Part shown: positions 8,937 to 17,268 of the stretch, one piece after another
How the letters are laid out: the number at the start of each line of letters is the position of its first letter
How positions within the stretch are numbered: position 1 is the first letter of the stretch
From: Verrucomicrobiaceae bacterium
GTDB taxonomy: Bacteria; Verrucomicrobiota; Verrucomicrobiae; Verrucomicrobiales; Akkermansiaceae
Assembly: GCA_947372405.1 (NCBI GenBank)
Contig: CANBTO010000001.1
Location: forward strand, 1 to 34,229
Direction: 5' to 3'
DNA: 34,229 nt
Notes under the pieces: generated by a model
Database searches by the model: none
Told to the model about the DNA's origin: nothing
Seen by the model: only the letters and a program-made list of their open reading frames with translations
Made by a program: the position numbers and the translations under genes

Positions 8937-10100
8937 TCACCGGATCTCCACCGTGGCACCGGGGCGTATCAACGTGGGCAGGCGGATGGCGTCCCAGTTG
9001 GCCAACCGGATGCAGCCGTGGCTGCGGGCGCGGCCGATGGTTTCCGGATTGCCGGTGCCGTGCATGCCGATGCCGGGTTTGCTCAAACCGTTCCAGATCA
9101 CGCCAACCGGGCTGTTAGGTCCGGGCGGTATTTCGAGGGATTCGGAATCGCTGCTGCGTTTGCCGGTATCGAGCAGCTTCTGGTCGTAGCGCCAGTTGGG
9201 AAACTCGACCATGCTGCGCAGGTCCCAGGTGCCGTATCTGATAAACTGCGGTTGGCCGGGCGTGATGGGAAACGAGGCGATGAGGCCGCGGTTCGCACGG
9301 GTGGGCTGGCTGGCCTCCGCGCCGGGTTCGGCGACGACTAACGCGGGTGGGGCGGATTCGAAGATGCGTGCCTGGTTCATCTTGGTGTCGACCACCACAT
9401 GCCGCTGGCTAAGCCCGGGAGCCTCGGGGTATTTCATGCCGACGATGTTCTCGATGCAGAAGGGCGTGATGTTGGGCACCTTGATCGAATCGCGTGCCTT
9501 TAGACTATTGATTTTGGCATTCCCATTGAGGGAGATTAGATAGGCCTCGTCGCAGTGATAGCGTTCCGACATGAACTCGACGACGCTGCGGTAGCTCATG
9601 CGTTTTTTCTTCGCTTGAAGGCTTACCTTGGTGGGCAGGCCTGGGTCCACCCAGTCCTTCACACAGTCCGGCACCAGCGCGACGGCATGTGGATTTGGAA
9701 CCGCCTTGCGGGCGGCGGTGTTGACGGCGACCCAGTCATCCACCGGGTGGCCGTTGACTTCGTTCCAGGAACGCGCTGCGAGTTCGGTGAAATGCCCAGG
9801 TTTGCCGTCCACGATGCCCGGGCCGAAGTTCGACTCGTCGAGGAAAATCTGCAGGCGCAGCGCGTCATCGCCGGTAGGCTTCACGTTCAGAGGACTCGCC
9901 GGCAATGTCGCTTGGAGCAACGGCGAGGGCGCCGATGGAGATGGCTTGGATGTTTCGGGAACGGTATTGGAAACGACCGCATTCGTGGCATCGAGCGGCA
10001 GCGCCTTGAGCACGGGACGGACGGTGGGCTGGACCAACCCATCCTGGGCGTATGCCTGGATCGCGGTGGCGAGGATCAGCAGAAATGGGAATCGTGGCAT
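8937..10100 (-). CDS. L,D-transpeptidase (YkuD domain)
   Basis: The 387-residue product has a signal peptide (residues 1-18), a Pro/Ser-rich linker and an N-terminal segment resembling a peptidoglycan-binding fold (about 78-130). A C-terminal YkuD catalytic domain carries the family signature, with His347 and a Ser360-His-Gly-Cys363-Ile-Arg motif; Cys363 is the expected nucleophile. Such enzymes form 3-3 crosslinks in peptidoglycan or attach lipoproteins to it in the periplasm. I chose the ATG at 10100 because it opens the signal peptide. A longer in-frame start at 10196 would overlap hflX by 77 bases. The gene is 19 bases downstream of hflX and likely shares its transcript. Its stop abuts the cusA stop from the other side (TGATCA). 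Confidence 0.9.
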   Translation of the reverse strand: MPRFPFLLILATAIQAYAQDGLVQPTVRPVLKALPLDATNAVVSNTVPETSKPSPSAPSPLLQATLPASPLNVKPTGDDALRLQIFLDESNFGPGIVDGKPGHFTELAARSWNEVNGHPVDDWVAVNTAARKAVPNPHAVALVPDCVKDWVDPGLPTKVSLQAKKKRMSYRSVVEFMSERYHCDEAYLISLNGNAKINSLKARDSIKVPNITPFCIENIVGMKYPEAPGLSQRHVVVDTKMNQARIFESAPPALVVAEPGAEASQPTRANRGLIASFPITPGQPQFIRYGTWDLRSMVEFPNWRYDQKLLDTGKRSSDSESLEIPPGPNSPVGVIWNGLSKPGIGMHGTGNPETIGRARSHGCIRLANWDAIRLPTLIRPGATVEIR

Positions 10101-10119
10101 GGATGAGTGGATGTTGGAA

Positions 10120-11439
10120 TCAGGTCGGGGTGACCGCGAATGCTTCGAGACGCCCCGCAATGGTCGGGGGAACCACCGCGCGCACGAGAATATCATCTCC
10201 GTCGTAATCCGTCGAGAGGACCTTTGCTTCGCGGTGCAACAAACTCGCGAGGTCCGCGCGTTGTTGCGGAATCCGGTAGTCCTTGCAGCGCACCCGGTCC
10301 GCCAGGACTACGCTGCACGCCTTGAGCAGGTCCTCCAACCCCTGACCGGTGATGGCGGAAACATGCAGCGCTGCGGGGAATTTTCGGTCCAGGCTGGCAA
10401 GAGCCTCGGGATCCTCCACCCGATCGATCTTGTTCAGCACGGTGATGATTTCCTTGTCCTCCGCTCCGAGCTCCTGAAGCACCTCCAGCGTGGTGTCGTG
10501 AAAACGTTCGATCTCAGGCGAGGTGGCGTCCAGCACATGGACGAGGAAGTCCGCGAGCACTGCTTCCTCAAGCGTGGCTTTGAAGGCTTCTACCAGGCGG
10601 TGAGGCAGGTTTCTAACAAAACCGACAGTGTCGGTGATGAGCAGCGGCTGACCGTCAGGCAGGTCAATGCGCCGGGTGGTGGTGTCGAGCGTGGCGAAGA
10701 GCATGTCCTTGGCCATCACGTCCGCTCCGCTGAGAATGTTGAGCAACGTGGATTTGCCGGCATTGGTGTATCCGACGATGGCGGCGTGCGGGGTTTCGAG
10801 TTTCTCGCGCTCCTTGCGCTGTGTCTTGCGCTGCTTGCGGACGCCTTCGAGTTCGCGCTTGCAGCGGTCGATCGTAAGATTGGCCAGACGACGGTCCACT
10901 TCGATCTGCTTCTCGCCCATGCCCCGTGACGCGCCACCACCGCCTTGGCCACCCGCTCCGCCGCCTTCCCGGTCGAGGTGGCCCCACATCCGTGCGAGAC
11001 GCGGCAGCGCATACTGCATGCGCGCGAGTTCCACCTGGAGGCGCGCCTCCTTGGTGTGCGCTCGTTTGGCAAAAATATCGAGAATCACCTCCTCGCGGTC
11101 AATCACGCAGAGGTCGGCGAGTTTCTCCCACTCGCGCTGCTGGGATGGGGCGAGGCCATTGTCGATGACAATCACATCGCACTCGTGGGCGCGGGCAAGC
11201 TCGACGATCTCGTCCGCCTTGCCGGTGCCACAGAGAAATTTCTTATGCATCTCACGGCAGCGGGGAAGCACGGACTCGACCACTTCGATGCCGAGCGTCC
11301 TGACCAGTTCGCCCAGCTCTTCCAGCAGGGATTCCGCCTCCGTGGCTTCACGCGGATCAAAGTAAAAGCGCACCAACAGGGCGCGCTCGACCATTTCAGG
11401 TTTCTGTCTGACTTCAAACATCCGGGGCAGAGCTATCAC
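10120..11439 (-). CDS. hflX: Ribosome-associated GTPase HflX
   Basis: The 439-residue HflX, an Obg-related GTPase that binds the 50S subunit and splits stalled or heat-damaged ribosomes. An N-terminal HflX domain (about 15-215) contains the Gly-rich stretch at 159-172 and a Lys/Arg-rich helix. The GTPase domain follows with G1 Gly-Tyr-Thr-Asn-Ala-Gly-Lys-Ser at 223-230, the G3 Asp-Thr-Val-Gly motif and G4 Asn-Lys-Ile-Asp. I favour the GTG at 11439, which has GGAGG nine bases upstream. The alternative ATG at 11421 lacks a ribosome site. An out-of-frame ATG five bases after the same GGAGG opens a nine-codon reading frame overlapping the start, possibly chance. The transpeptidase gene lies downstream. 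Confidence 0.93.
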   Translation of the reverse strand: MIALPRMFEVRQKPEMVERALLVRFYFDPREATEAESLLEELGELVRTLGIEVVESVLPRCREMHKKFLCGTGKADEIVELARAHECDVIVIDNGLAPSQQREWEKLADLCVIDREEVILDIFAKRAHTKEARLQVELARMQYALPRLARMWGHLDREGGGAGGQGGGGASRGMGEKQIEVDRRLANLTIDRCKRELEGVRKQRKTQRKEREKLETPHAAIVGYTNAGKSTLLNILSGADVMAKDMLFATLDTTTRRIDLPDGQPLLITDTVGFVRNLPHRLVEAFKATLEEAVLADFLVHVLDATSPEIERFHDTTLEVLQELGAEDKEIITVLNKIDRVEDPEALASLDRKFPAALHVSAITGQGLEDLLKACSVVLADRVRCKDYRIPQQRADLASLLHREAKVLSTDYDGDDILVRAVVPPTIAGRLEAFAVTPT

Positions 11440-11482
11440 TCATGCCGTCCTCCGACCATGGGAATTTTTGCTTACCGCGGGT

Positions 11483-11824
11483 TTAGCGGTTTTCGTCGCT
11501 GAGCCAACGCTCATGTCCCCAGAGACCCCAGACAACGCCGGCAAGACCCATCGTTACGAGCAGCGGCGGCAAACCATCCATCAGACTGATGCCGATGGGG
11601 CCTGCGGCGCAGAGAACATCCATGGTCACAAAATGTGGCGCGACGATGAAATACAAGCGGCCGATCAACACAGCGGCTGCACCCAAGGCCATCATCGCCC
11701 CGCCCCAGGAGCGATTCCTGAGCGCAAGTTTCATGGCGGCCATAGTGATCAAACCAAGACCGATCACGCCTACGGCATCAAGCAGCAGGCCTTGGCTAAC
11801 GATGGATTCAAGCAATGGATTCAT
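11483..11824 (-). CDS. Small multi-pass membrane protein, unknown function
   Basis: The 113-residue product is mostly hydrophobic with about four predicted membrane helices and a short charged C-terminus. I do not recognise the family. Its start lies inside the end of the upstream gene, overlapping it by 17 bases, so the two are likely translationally coupled and their products may form a complex. It lies 43 bases upstream of the hflX start on the same strand. No catalytic or ligand motif is visible. Confidence 0.6.
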   Translation of the reverse strand: MNPLLESIVSQGLLLDAVGVIGLGLITMAAMKLALRNRSWGGAMMALGAAAVLIGRLYFIVAPHFVTMDVLCAAGPIGISLMDGLPPLLVTMGLAGVVWGLWGHERWLSDENR

Positions 11825-12215
11825 GGGGGGAGATTTCGCGGGTTGCCGGACGGAGGCGCGTTACAGGAGAACCGAGAATATTGGCATGCAGTGCGATACC
11901 GATGCCGAAAAACAGCCAGCCAAGGTTCATCGTGACCAGCTTGACCACATGCCAGGCAAGCGCGGCAGCCGGATCGCCATGGTAATGACCTTTGGCCGAA
12001 AGACGTTCAATGTAGCCGGTCTCATAGAGCGGCATCAGCACCACATAGCCGAAACCAAGCAGAAACGCACCCGAGATCAGCAGACGCGCGGTCCAGCCTT
12101 CGGAAGTCTTGGCCAGACGCCACGCGATCAATGTGAGAAAAACCCCCATCACAATCAGGAAAACCGGGCGAACCGCTTCGATGGAACCCAAGGCAATGAA
12201 TTGGCCGTTGCTCAT
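11808..12215 (-). CDS. Small multi-pass membrane protein, unknown function
   Basis: The 135-residue product has about four hydrophobic segments (near residues 17-33, 44-62, 85-110) separated by short charged loops. One loop contains His and Tyr residues (around 73-79), and the C-terminal tail is polar. No family is recognised. It is the first gene of a two-gene unit with the next membrane-protein gene, which it overlaps by 17 bases. No strong ribosome site precedes the ATG. The upstream region is shared with the divergent lysS gene. Confidence 0.6.
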   Translation of the reverse strand: MSNGQFIALGSIEAVRPVFLIVMGVFLTLIAWRLAKTSEGWTARLLISGAFLLGFGYVVLMPLYETGYIERLSAKGHYHGDPAAALAWHVVKLVTMNLGWLFFGIGIALHANILGSPVTRLRPATREISPHESIA

Positions 12216-12547
12216 GTGCTGATAGTTCCATCAGGACCTAACTCATTGAGCAACAATATATTACATAGGCTTTATTGGATATGAACGATGCCGGAAAGCA
12301 TTGAATCTTTGATAGCCCGGCTTACCTTGAAACCTTGCCTTTCTTAAATTTAGGCCCGGCAATCGTTGCTGTTGACCGGTTTTCGAAGTCCCAAAAACGG
12401 CCATAACTCCTGCAAATCGCTCATTTACAAACTTCCTGATCGGTCGGTGAGGCACTTCCCCGGCGACTTCACGCGATCGCGTGGAGCGAGTTTTATCCGG
12501 TCCATTCGGTTTCAACTCTTGCGGGCGGACCCGCCGCAGCCTAAGCC
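12216..12547. other. Divergent intergenic region between membrane-protein pair and lysS
   Basis: This 332-base region is more AT-rich than its surroundings, notably 12240-12290 and 12340-12360, and must hold promoters for both directions. I see no convincing sigma-70 pair, no terminator and no structured leader. A T-box or other aminoacylation-responsive leader for lysS is not visible. An antisense frame here looks like chance. Confidence 0.5.
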
Positions 12548-14038
12548 ATGCGCGCCATGTCCGAAGCCGCCACGCCGCAGCAAGCCCAGTCCACTGAAGC
12601 TGAACTCATCGCCGTCCGCCGCGAGAAACTCGCGAAACTGCGCGATCTCGGCATCGATCCCTACGGCGCGCGATTCGAAGTCACCACCACACCCGCCGAA
12701 CTCCGTGCGAATTTCGAGGAGACCAAACAGGTGAAAATCGCCGGCCGCATCATCGCCCTGCGCGACATGGGGAAATCCGTCTTTTTCCAACTCGGTGACG
12801 TGCTCGGATCAATCCAAGGCCACGTCGGCATTAAAAATCTAACCGAAGAACAGGCGGCCGCGTGGAAGTGCCTCGACCGCGGCGACTGGATCGGCATCTC
12901 GGGCGAGACGTTTCTCACAAGAACCGGCGAGCCGACCGTGAAGGTCGAGGATTTCACCGTGCTTTCCAAAGCCCTGCGGCCGATGCCCGACAAGTTCCAC
13001 GGCCTCGCCGACCGCGAGACGAAATACCGCAAGCGCCATCTCGACCTGATGGGCAACCCGGACAGCGCCACGCTGTTTGTCACCCGCTCGCTGATGCTCG
13101 CGGAAATACGCCGTTTCCTCCAGGACCGCGGTTTTCTCGAAGTGGAAACTCCGATGCTGCAGGACATCCCGGGCGGTGCCGCCGCGCGGCCGTTCGAGAC
13201 TCACCACAACGCGCTGGGCATGCCGCTCACGCTGCGCATCGCGCCGGAACTGTTCCTCAAGCGACTGCTCGTCGGCGGCTTCACCAAGATCTTCGAACTC
13301 AACCGCAACTTCCGCAACGAAGGCATCTCGCGCCGCCACAATCCGGAGTTCACGATGCTTGAGGCGTATTGGGCCTTCTCTGATTTCGAGGAAATGGCAA
13401 ACCTCGTCGAGGAACTCACCTGCGATCTCGCGGAGAAATTCTGCGGCGGCCTGAAAATCGAACACAAGGATGAAGAGGGAAACGTCACCCGCACCATCGA
13501 TCTAACAAGACCATGGCGTCGCGCAAACTATCACGATCTCATCAAAGGCGTGGCCGGAGATGATTTCTTCGACATCACACCGCAGCAACGCCGCGCGAAG
13601 TGCGACGATCTCGGCGTGCAGCTCTCCGACGCCATGGAAGACCACGAAGTCATCCAGCAGGTCTTCGAAAAAAAGGTCGAGGAACACACCTTCGATCCCT
13701 GCTTCGTCACCCGCGTGGCGGCGGAACTCGTGCCGCTCGCCAAAGTCACACCCGGCGGCAAAACCGTGGAGGTTTACGAACTCATCATCAACGGTCAGGA
13801 AATCTCCCCCGGTTACTCCGAACTCAACGACCCCGACGTCCAGCGCCAGCGCCTCGAACATCAGGCCGGCGGCGAGGAGGAGCAGAAAGTGGACTATGAC
13901 TTCATCGAAACCCTCGAACACGGCATGCCCCCTGCAGGCGGCATCGGCATCGGTATCGACCGTCTGGTCATGATGCTAACAGGTGCGCCGACGATCCGCG
14001 ACGTCGTCTTGTTCCCGTTGCTGAAGCGGAAGGACTAA
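12548..14038 (+). CDS. lysS: Lysyl-tRNA synthetase, class II
   Basis: The 496-residue enzyme charges tRNA-Lys with lysine using ATP, in the cytoplasm. An N-terminal OB-fold anticodon-binding domain (about 55-170) is followed by the class II catalytic core. Motif 1 ends in the Glu-Val-Glu-Thr-Pro segment, motif 2 contains Phe-Arg-Asn-Glu-Gly-Ile with the following His-Asn-Pro-Glu-Phe-Thr, and motif 3 is the C-terminal Gly-Ile-Gly-Ile-Asp-Arg segment. The length is normal for bacterial LysS. Two in-frame ATGs, at 12548 and 12557, are equally possible because neither has a clear Shine-Dalgarno site. The gene appears monocistronic, with divergent genes upstream and a convergent gene downstream. 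Confidence 0.95.
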   Translation: MRAMSEAATPQQAQSTEAELIAVRREKLAKLRDLGIDPYGARFEVTTTPAELRANFEETKQVKIAGRIIALRDMGKSVFFQLGDVLGSIQGHVGIKNLTEEQAAAWKCLDRGDWIGISGETFLTRTGEPTVKVEDFTVLSKALRPMPDKFHGLADRETKYRKRHLDLMGNPDSATLFVTRSLMLAEIRRFLQDRGFLEVETPMLQDIPGGAAARPFETHHNALGMPLTLRIAPELFLKRLLVGGFTKIFELNRNFRNEGISRRHNPEFTMLEAYWAFSDFEEMANLVEELTCDLAEKFCGGLKIEHKDEEGNVTRTIDLTRPWRRANYHDLIKGVAGDDFFDITPQQRRAKCDDLGVQLSDAMEDHEVIQQVFEKKVEEHTFDPCFVTRVAAELVPLAKVTPGGKTVEVYELIINGQEISPGYSELNDPDVQRQRLEHQAGGEEEQKVDYDFIETLEHGMPPAGGIGIGIDRLVMMLTGAPTIRDVVLFPLLKRKD

Positions 14039-14136
14039 GAATTCCTCCGCCAATCAATCATGGGATTCCTGCTCAAAGTTCCGGCGCAATGGGCTGCTGG
14101 CCGACACGTCCGTGGAGCGTGCATGGCTTTCCAAGC

Positions 14137-14247
14137 ATGAGAACCACGCTTCCACGTCTGGCAATATTCATGAACCTCATCACCGTCGCGCTTACTTCGA
14201 GTATTTGGATCCAAGGGTTTGCCAATCCGCGTAACTCAGCAGCCTGA
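14137..14247 (+). pseudogene. Decayed 5' copy of the secreted-protein gene at 26448
   Basis: From 14137 a frame of 36 codons encodes a signal-peptide-like start that matches the start of the gene at 26448. Both share Thr, Leu-Pro, Met, a Val-Ala-Leu-Thr core and most DNA bases for about 21 codons. The likeness continues upstream to about 14091 (against 26402), across the probable promoter. After that the two sequences part, and this copy stops at 14247 inside the 3' end of the convergent deacetylase gene. It is best read as a duplicated and truncated gene start, perhaps still able to make a short peptide. Confidence 0.55.
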
Positions 14248-14911
14248 TGCCGGATGTTTCAATGAATTCTTTTACGGCGGGATCTGTGAGCGTGGCCACT
14301 TCAGCTTCCCGTTCGGCAAGATAGATCGAATCAAAATCCGGCGAGCGATAACCCGGGTGGCATGAGACTTCAGTCCAGCCGGGAGTCACATCCTCCCGCA
14401 GCATTTGCAGCAGGAACGGCACACTGACATATTCGAGTTCGGTGACACCGTGTTCCCATTGAGCATAGAACGCACCGACAAACCTCACATTGCCATCATC
14501 GCGCAATGGCACGCCCAGAGAAGCCGTCCATTCCTGAAACAGCGGCAGCATGCCCGGCTGCCGGTGCGCGTGTTTGTGGGAATCAATGTGCGTGGGCGGG
14601 CGCTTCATTATTCTGTGAAAAGCTTCGAGTTGGCGGAAAAACTCCTCCTTCAGGGCGCTGCGATTGCCAAGGTCGAACTCACGTTCATGCTCGCCCCAGA
14701 GATCAAAATGCAAACCGACGGCCAGACGCGGATACTCGCGGGACAAGGCCACCGCCTCATCCACCGCGCGGCCGGTCACCATCAGGCTGGTGCTGGTGAG
14801 GACGCCCTGTGTGTGGCACTCGATGATGCCGCGGTTGATCCCGGTGGACGCGCCGAAGTCATCGGCATTGACGATCAAATAACGGGGTTGGATTTCCGTG
14901 TTCGTGTTCAT
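14192..14911 (-). CDS. ChbG/YdjC-family carbohydrate deacetylase (HpnK-like)
   Basis: The 239-residue product belongs to the ChbG/HpnK (YdjC-like) deacetylases, which remove N-acetyl groups from glycans or from glycolipid intermediates with a divalent metal. The signature N-terminal Asn-Ala-Asp-Asp-Phe-Gly lies at 15-20, with the metal Asp there. The His-Ile-Asp-Ser-His-Lys-His-Ala-His cluster at 108-116 supplies the other ligands and His68 is also conserved. A Ser-Cys-His-Pro-Gly motif follows near residue 185. There is no signal peptide, so it acts in the cytoplasm. It is the last gene of the glycan operon, and its ATG overlaps the stop of the glycosyltransferase gene by four bases. Its 3' end overlaps the gene fragment on the other strand. 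Confidence 0.88.
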   Translation of the reverse strand: MNTNTEIQPRYLIVNADDFGASTGINRGIIECHTQGVLTSTSLMVTGRAVDEAVALSREYPRLAVGLHFDLWGEHEREFDLGNRSALKEEFFRQLEAFHRIMKRPPTHIDSHKHAHRQPGMLPLFQEWTASLGVPLRDDGNVRFVGAFYAQWEHGVTELEYVSVPFLLQMLREDVTPGWTEVSCHPGYRSPDFDSIYLAEREAEVATLTDPAVKEFIETSGIRLLSYADWQTLGSKYSK

Positions 14912-16077
14912 GATATTCCTGCGCGGTCACAAAGACTTGCCATGACTTTTTCGGCGGCAAAATATTCCACGGCGATTTCACGCGCCGCCCGGCGGTTTCC
15001 CGCGTAATCACTCTCGATGGCATCAATGGCAGACAGCACATCCTCCAGCGTGCGGAAAGAATAGAGTCCACGCCCGGTCGGCAGGATGTTTCCAAACGCC
15101 GTATCCTGGTTGATGACGGGCCTGCCCGCGGCGAGATAACAGCAACTGCGGTCACTGAACCACCCGCTCCGCAACCGGATGTTCTGGTCCTTGGCGACGG
15201 TGAACTCCGCACGCGAACCGCATATATAATCGCGATAGGTTTCCGCCCTGGTCGAAACAGCCAGTGAATCCACCAGCTGCCAGCCGTTCGCATCCAGCAG
15301 CGCGCGGTCTTCCGCCGGTATTCCGGTGGCCACTTCAAAAGTCACCGCCCGCTCGCTCGGCAAGGAGATCAGTTTCAAAAACTCGGGCCGTTTGCTCCAG
15401 CCATAACTCTCACCACGCCAGACGATGTCGTTGCCACGGTTGTTCCAGGTGGCGACCGTGGTGTATTTCGTCCCGGGCGTATCCGCCATCGGCCATAACT
15501 CGAGCGCAACGGGTTGGCGGGTCGGCAGCCATTGGTGTCGCCCGATCGGCACTCCGCAATCAGGAGCCCCGAAGTTTTCACCGAAAGTGAAATGCGTGTC
15601 ATGGGCGTCCAGAATCTCGATCATTCCCTGGTGTCCTTCTGCCACCAGGATTTCCGTTTTCACCGGATCGGTTTCCACATAAATTTTGCGTGGAATGCGC
15701 AGATGTTCGTCGAGGATCTCCTGCCCTCCGGTGACGTTGAGGAAGGCATCCGCGTCGCGATAGACCTGAGCGAGTTTCCCCTCGGTCATGCCCCAGATCC
15801 GGTTGTCGTAGTGACAACGCGCGGCCCATTTGCCCGCAAAACCATAGGCATCGAGCACCGCTCCAAGCCGCTCGACATTGCCGGTCGATGCCCAGTCGTA
15901 AGTATAGTCCTGAGTCGCCGCGTCATAGATCATCCGTGCCGAATCTTCGATATAATAAACATCCCAACCCAGTTTGCGGAGGCCGATGAGATAGTGCAGG
16001 AACTGATAGGTGACTCCCGCCAGCGGATACCAGAAGACGATGCCGAAAACGATGATCTTGCCGCGTGGTTGGGTCAT
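14908..16077 (-). CDS. Glycosyltransferase-like protein (GT-B type)
   Basis: The 389-residue protein starts with a beta-strand and Gly-rich N-terminus (Ile-Ile-Val-Phe-Gly) typical of a nucleotide-binding half. The C-terminal half holds a GT-B or CgeB-like donor site signature, with Ser-Asp-Arg-Ser-Cys-Cys-Tyr-Leu-Ala-Ala-Gly-Arg-Pro-Val near residues 305-320 and a Thr-Gly-Arg-Gly-Leu-Tyr-Ser-Phe segment after it. I cannot name the donor or acceptor. It is a soluble or peripheral cytoplasmic enzyme. The start at 16077 overlaps the acyltransferase stop by four bases and its stop overlaps the deacetylase start by four. A longer frame opening at 16455 lies inside the acyltransferase gene and is rejected. 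Confidence 0.72.
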   Translation of the reverse strand: MTQPRGKIIVFGIVFWYPLAGVTYQFLHYLIGLRKLGWDVYYIEDSARMIYDAATQDYTYDWASTGNVERLGAVLDAYGFAGKWAARCHYDNRIWGMTEGKLAQVYRDADAFLNVTGGQEILDEHLRIPRKIYVETDPVKTEILVAEGHQGMIEILDAHDTHFTFGENFGAPDCGVPIGRHQWLPTRQPVALELWPMADTPGTKYTTVATWNNRGNDIVWRGESYGWSKRPEFLKLISLPSERAVTFEVATGIPAEDRALLDANGWQLVDSLAVSTRAETYRDYICGSRAEFTVAKDQNIRLRSGWFSDRSCCYLAAGRPVINQDTAFGNILPTGRGLYSFRTLEDVLSAIDAIESDYAGNRRAAREIAVEYFAAEKVMASLCDRAGIS

Positions 16078-16673
16078 GCGAATCCCTCCGGTTTTACGAG
16101 CCGTTTGACGAAGCGCGCGGGGTTGCCTGCCACGACGGTGTAAGGCTCGACATCCTCCATCACGACACTCCGCGCGCCGACGATGGCTCCGTCGCCAATC
16201 GTGACTCCGGGCAGCACGATGCTCTCGAAGCCGATCCACACGTCGCGCCCGACATGCACCGGCCGCGCCGGCACGGCCGCGCCAATCTTGCGCCACGAAC
16301 TGCGGGACATGCGGTCCAGTTCCGCGCGCCGGCCCTCCGGATCCAGCGGCATTCGGTAGCTGTCCATCAGCACCACCGACCACGAGATCATCGAGTATGC
16401 GCCGATGGTGATTTCCGCGTCGCAAAGCAGCCACGGCGACGTGAGCATGGCGCATTCGCCAATGTGGATTTGTCCGTTAGGTCCGACGTCGAACATCGCT
16501 CCATCGTTCACCTGGCTGCCGCGTGCGAAGGTGATCGCTACGGGAAGTTCGCTGCGGACCAGATCGAAGCAATAGGTCGTGTGGACATAGGCTGTGTCAT
16601 CGATGACGATGTTTGCAGGCATCTCGCCCGGTTCCCAATCGCCTGCAAACTGACGCTGGATTTTCGGAATCAT
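16074..16673 (-). CDS. Hexapeptide-repeat acyltransferase (LbH family), copy 2
   Basis: The 199-residue protein has the isoleucine-patch hexapeptide repeats that build a left-handed beta helix, mainly at residues 60-110 and 138-190. The late repeat segment (Asp-Val-Trp-Ile-Gly, then Gly-Val-Thr-Ile-Gly-Asp-Gly-Ala-Ile-Val-Gly) and the ending Val-Ala-Gly-Asn-Pro-Ala-Arg are standard for O- or N-acetyltransferases of the CatB/WbbJ type using acetyl-CoA. A proline-poor loop near 112-135 holds the usual insertion. It is followed by the glycosyltransferase gene with a four-base overlap and preceded by a paralogous acyltransferase gene with another four-base overlap. Substrate is unknown, most likely a sugar of the glycan made here. 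Confidence 0.85.
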   Translation of the reverse strand: MIPKIQRQFAGDWEPGEMPANIVIDDTAYVHTTYCFDLVRSELPVAITFARGSQVNDGAMFDVGPNGQIHIGECAMLTSPWLLCDAEITIGAYSMISWSVVLMDSYRMPLDPEGRRAELDRMSRSSWRKIGAAVPARPVHVGRDVWIGFESIVLPGVTIGDGAIVGARSVVMEDVEPYTVVAGNPARFVKRLVKPEGFA

Positions 16674-17257
16674 GGCTGTGGCGGCATTGGAATGATCTCC
16701 ACCACCATGGCGGGATTACCGATGACACGTGCGCGTGGCGGCACGTCTTTGCTGACCATCGCGCCAGGTTCGATGAAGGCACCGTCACCGATGGTAACAC
16801 CTTTGAGCACGGTCGCGTTGTGCCCGATGTAAACGTCGTTGCCAATGACAATCGGGCGGCTCGGATATGCCCGGCGCGCGAGCCCCCCGCCGAGTGGCGA
16901 ACAGGCCAGCACGTCTTCATGGCGCTCGGCGACTTCGGTGGGGTGGAAATCCGAGTCGGAAAGGGTCGCGTTCCAACCCAGATATACATGATGGCCGATG
17001 CGGATTTCCAATTCACATAACAGCACACTCCCATAGAAGGCGCAGGCATCACCGACGGTGACCTGACCTGCCGGGTTGATGGCGAAGTGAACTCCGTCGA
17101 GGGTGCAAGCCCGCCCGATCACAAGTGCCGGTTCCCGCGTGCTGCGGAATCGGGCAAACGCCTTCGGACCGGTGATGAGGCTGTCCTCACCGAGCATCAC
17201 GTTCGGCGGAAGCTCACCGCTGGCCCAGCGGCCGGGTTGGGGAATGTGTTCGCTCAT
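16670..17257 (-). CDS. Hexapeptide-repeat acyltransferase (LbH family), copy 1
   Basis: The 195-residue protein shares architecture and several segments with the next gene product. Both have the opening with Pro and Trp-x-x-Gly-Glu, the repeats with Val-Thr-Ile-Gly-Asp-Gly, the Asp-Val-Tyr/Trp-Ile-Gly segment and the Asn-Pro-Ala ending. A loop with Asp-Phe-His-Pro-Thr near residue 102 probably carries the catalytic His. It acetylates or otherwise acylates a sugar in the cytoplasm. The two genes look like a tandem duplication that has diverged, each perhaps acting on a different hydroxyl. The start lies 11 bases after the FkbM methyltransferase stop, and its end overlaps the next start by four bases. 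Confidence 0.85.
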   Translation of the reverse strand: MSEHIPQPGRWASGELPPNVMLGEDSLITGPKAFARFRSTREPALVIGRACTLDGVHFAINPAGQVTVGDACAFYGSVLLCELEIRIGHHVYLGWNATLSDSDFHPTEVAERHEDVLACSPLGGGLARRAYPSRPIVIGNDVYIGHNATVLKGVTIGDGAFIEPGAMVSKDVPPRARVIGNPAMVVEIIPMPPQP

Positions 17258-17268
17258 GGGGATTTTTC

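Noticed and set aside
9628..10929. A 433-codon plus-strand frame across the transpeptidase and hflX genes
   Set aside because: It runs opposite two recognised genes and matches no family. The length follows from high G+C on the complementary strand.
14039..14068. Weak hairpin (GAATTCC with GGGATTC) after lysS as a terminator
   Set aside because: The stem has a G-T pair, a 16-base loop and no T-run, so it is too weak to call.
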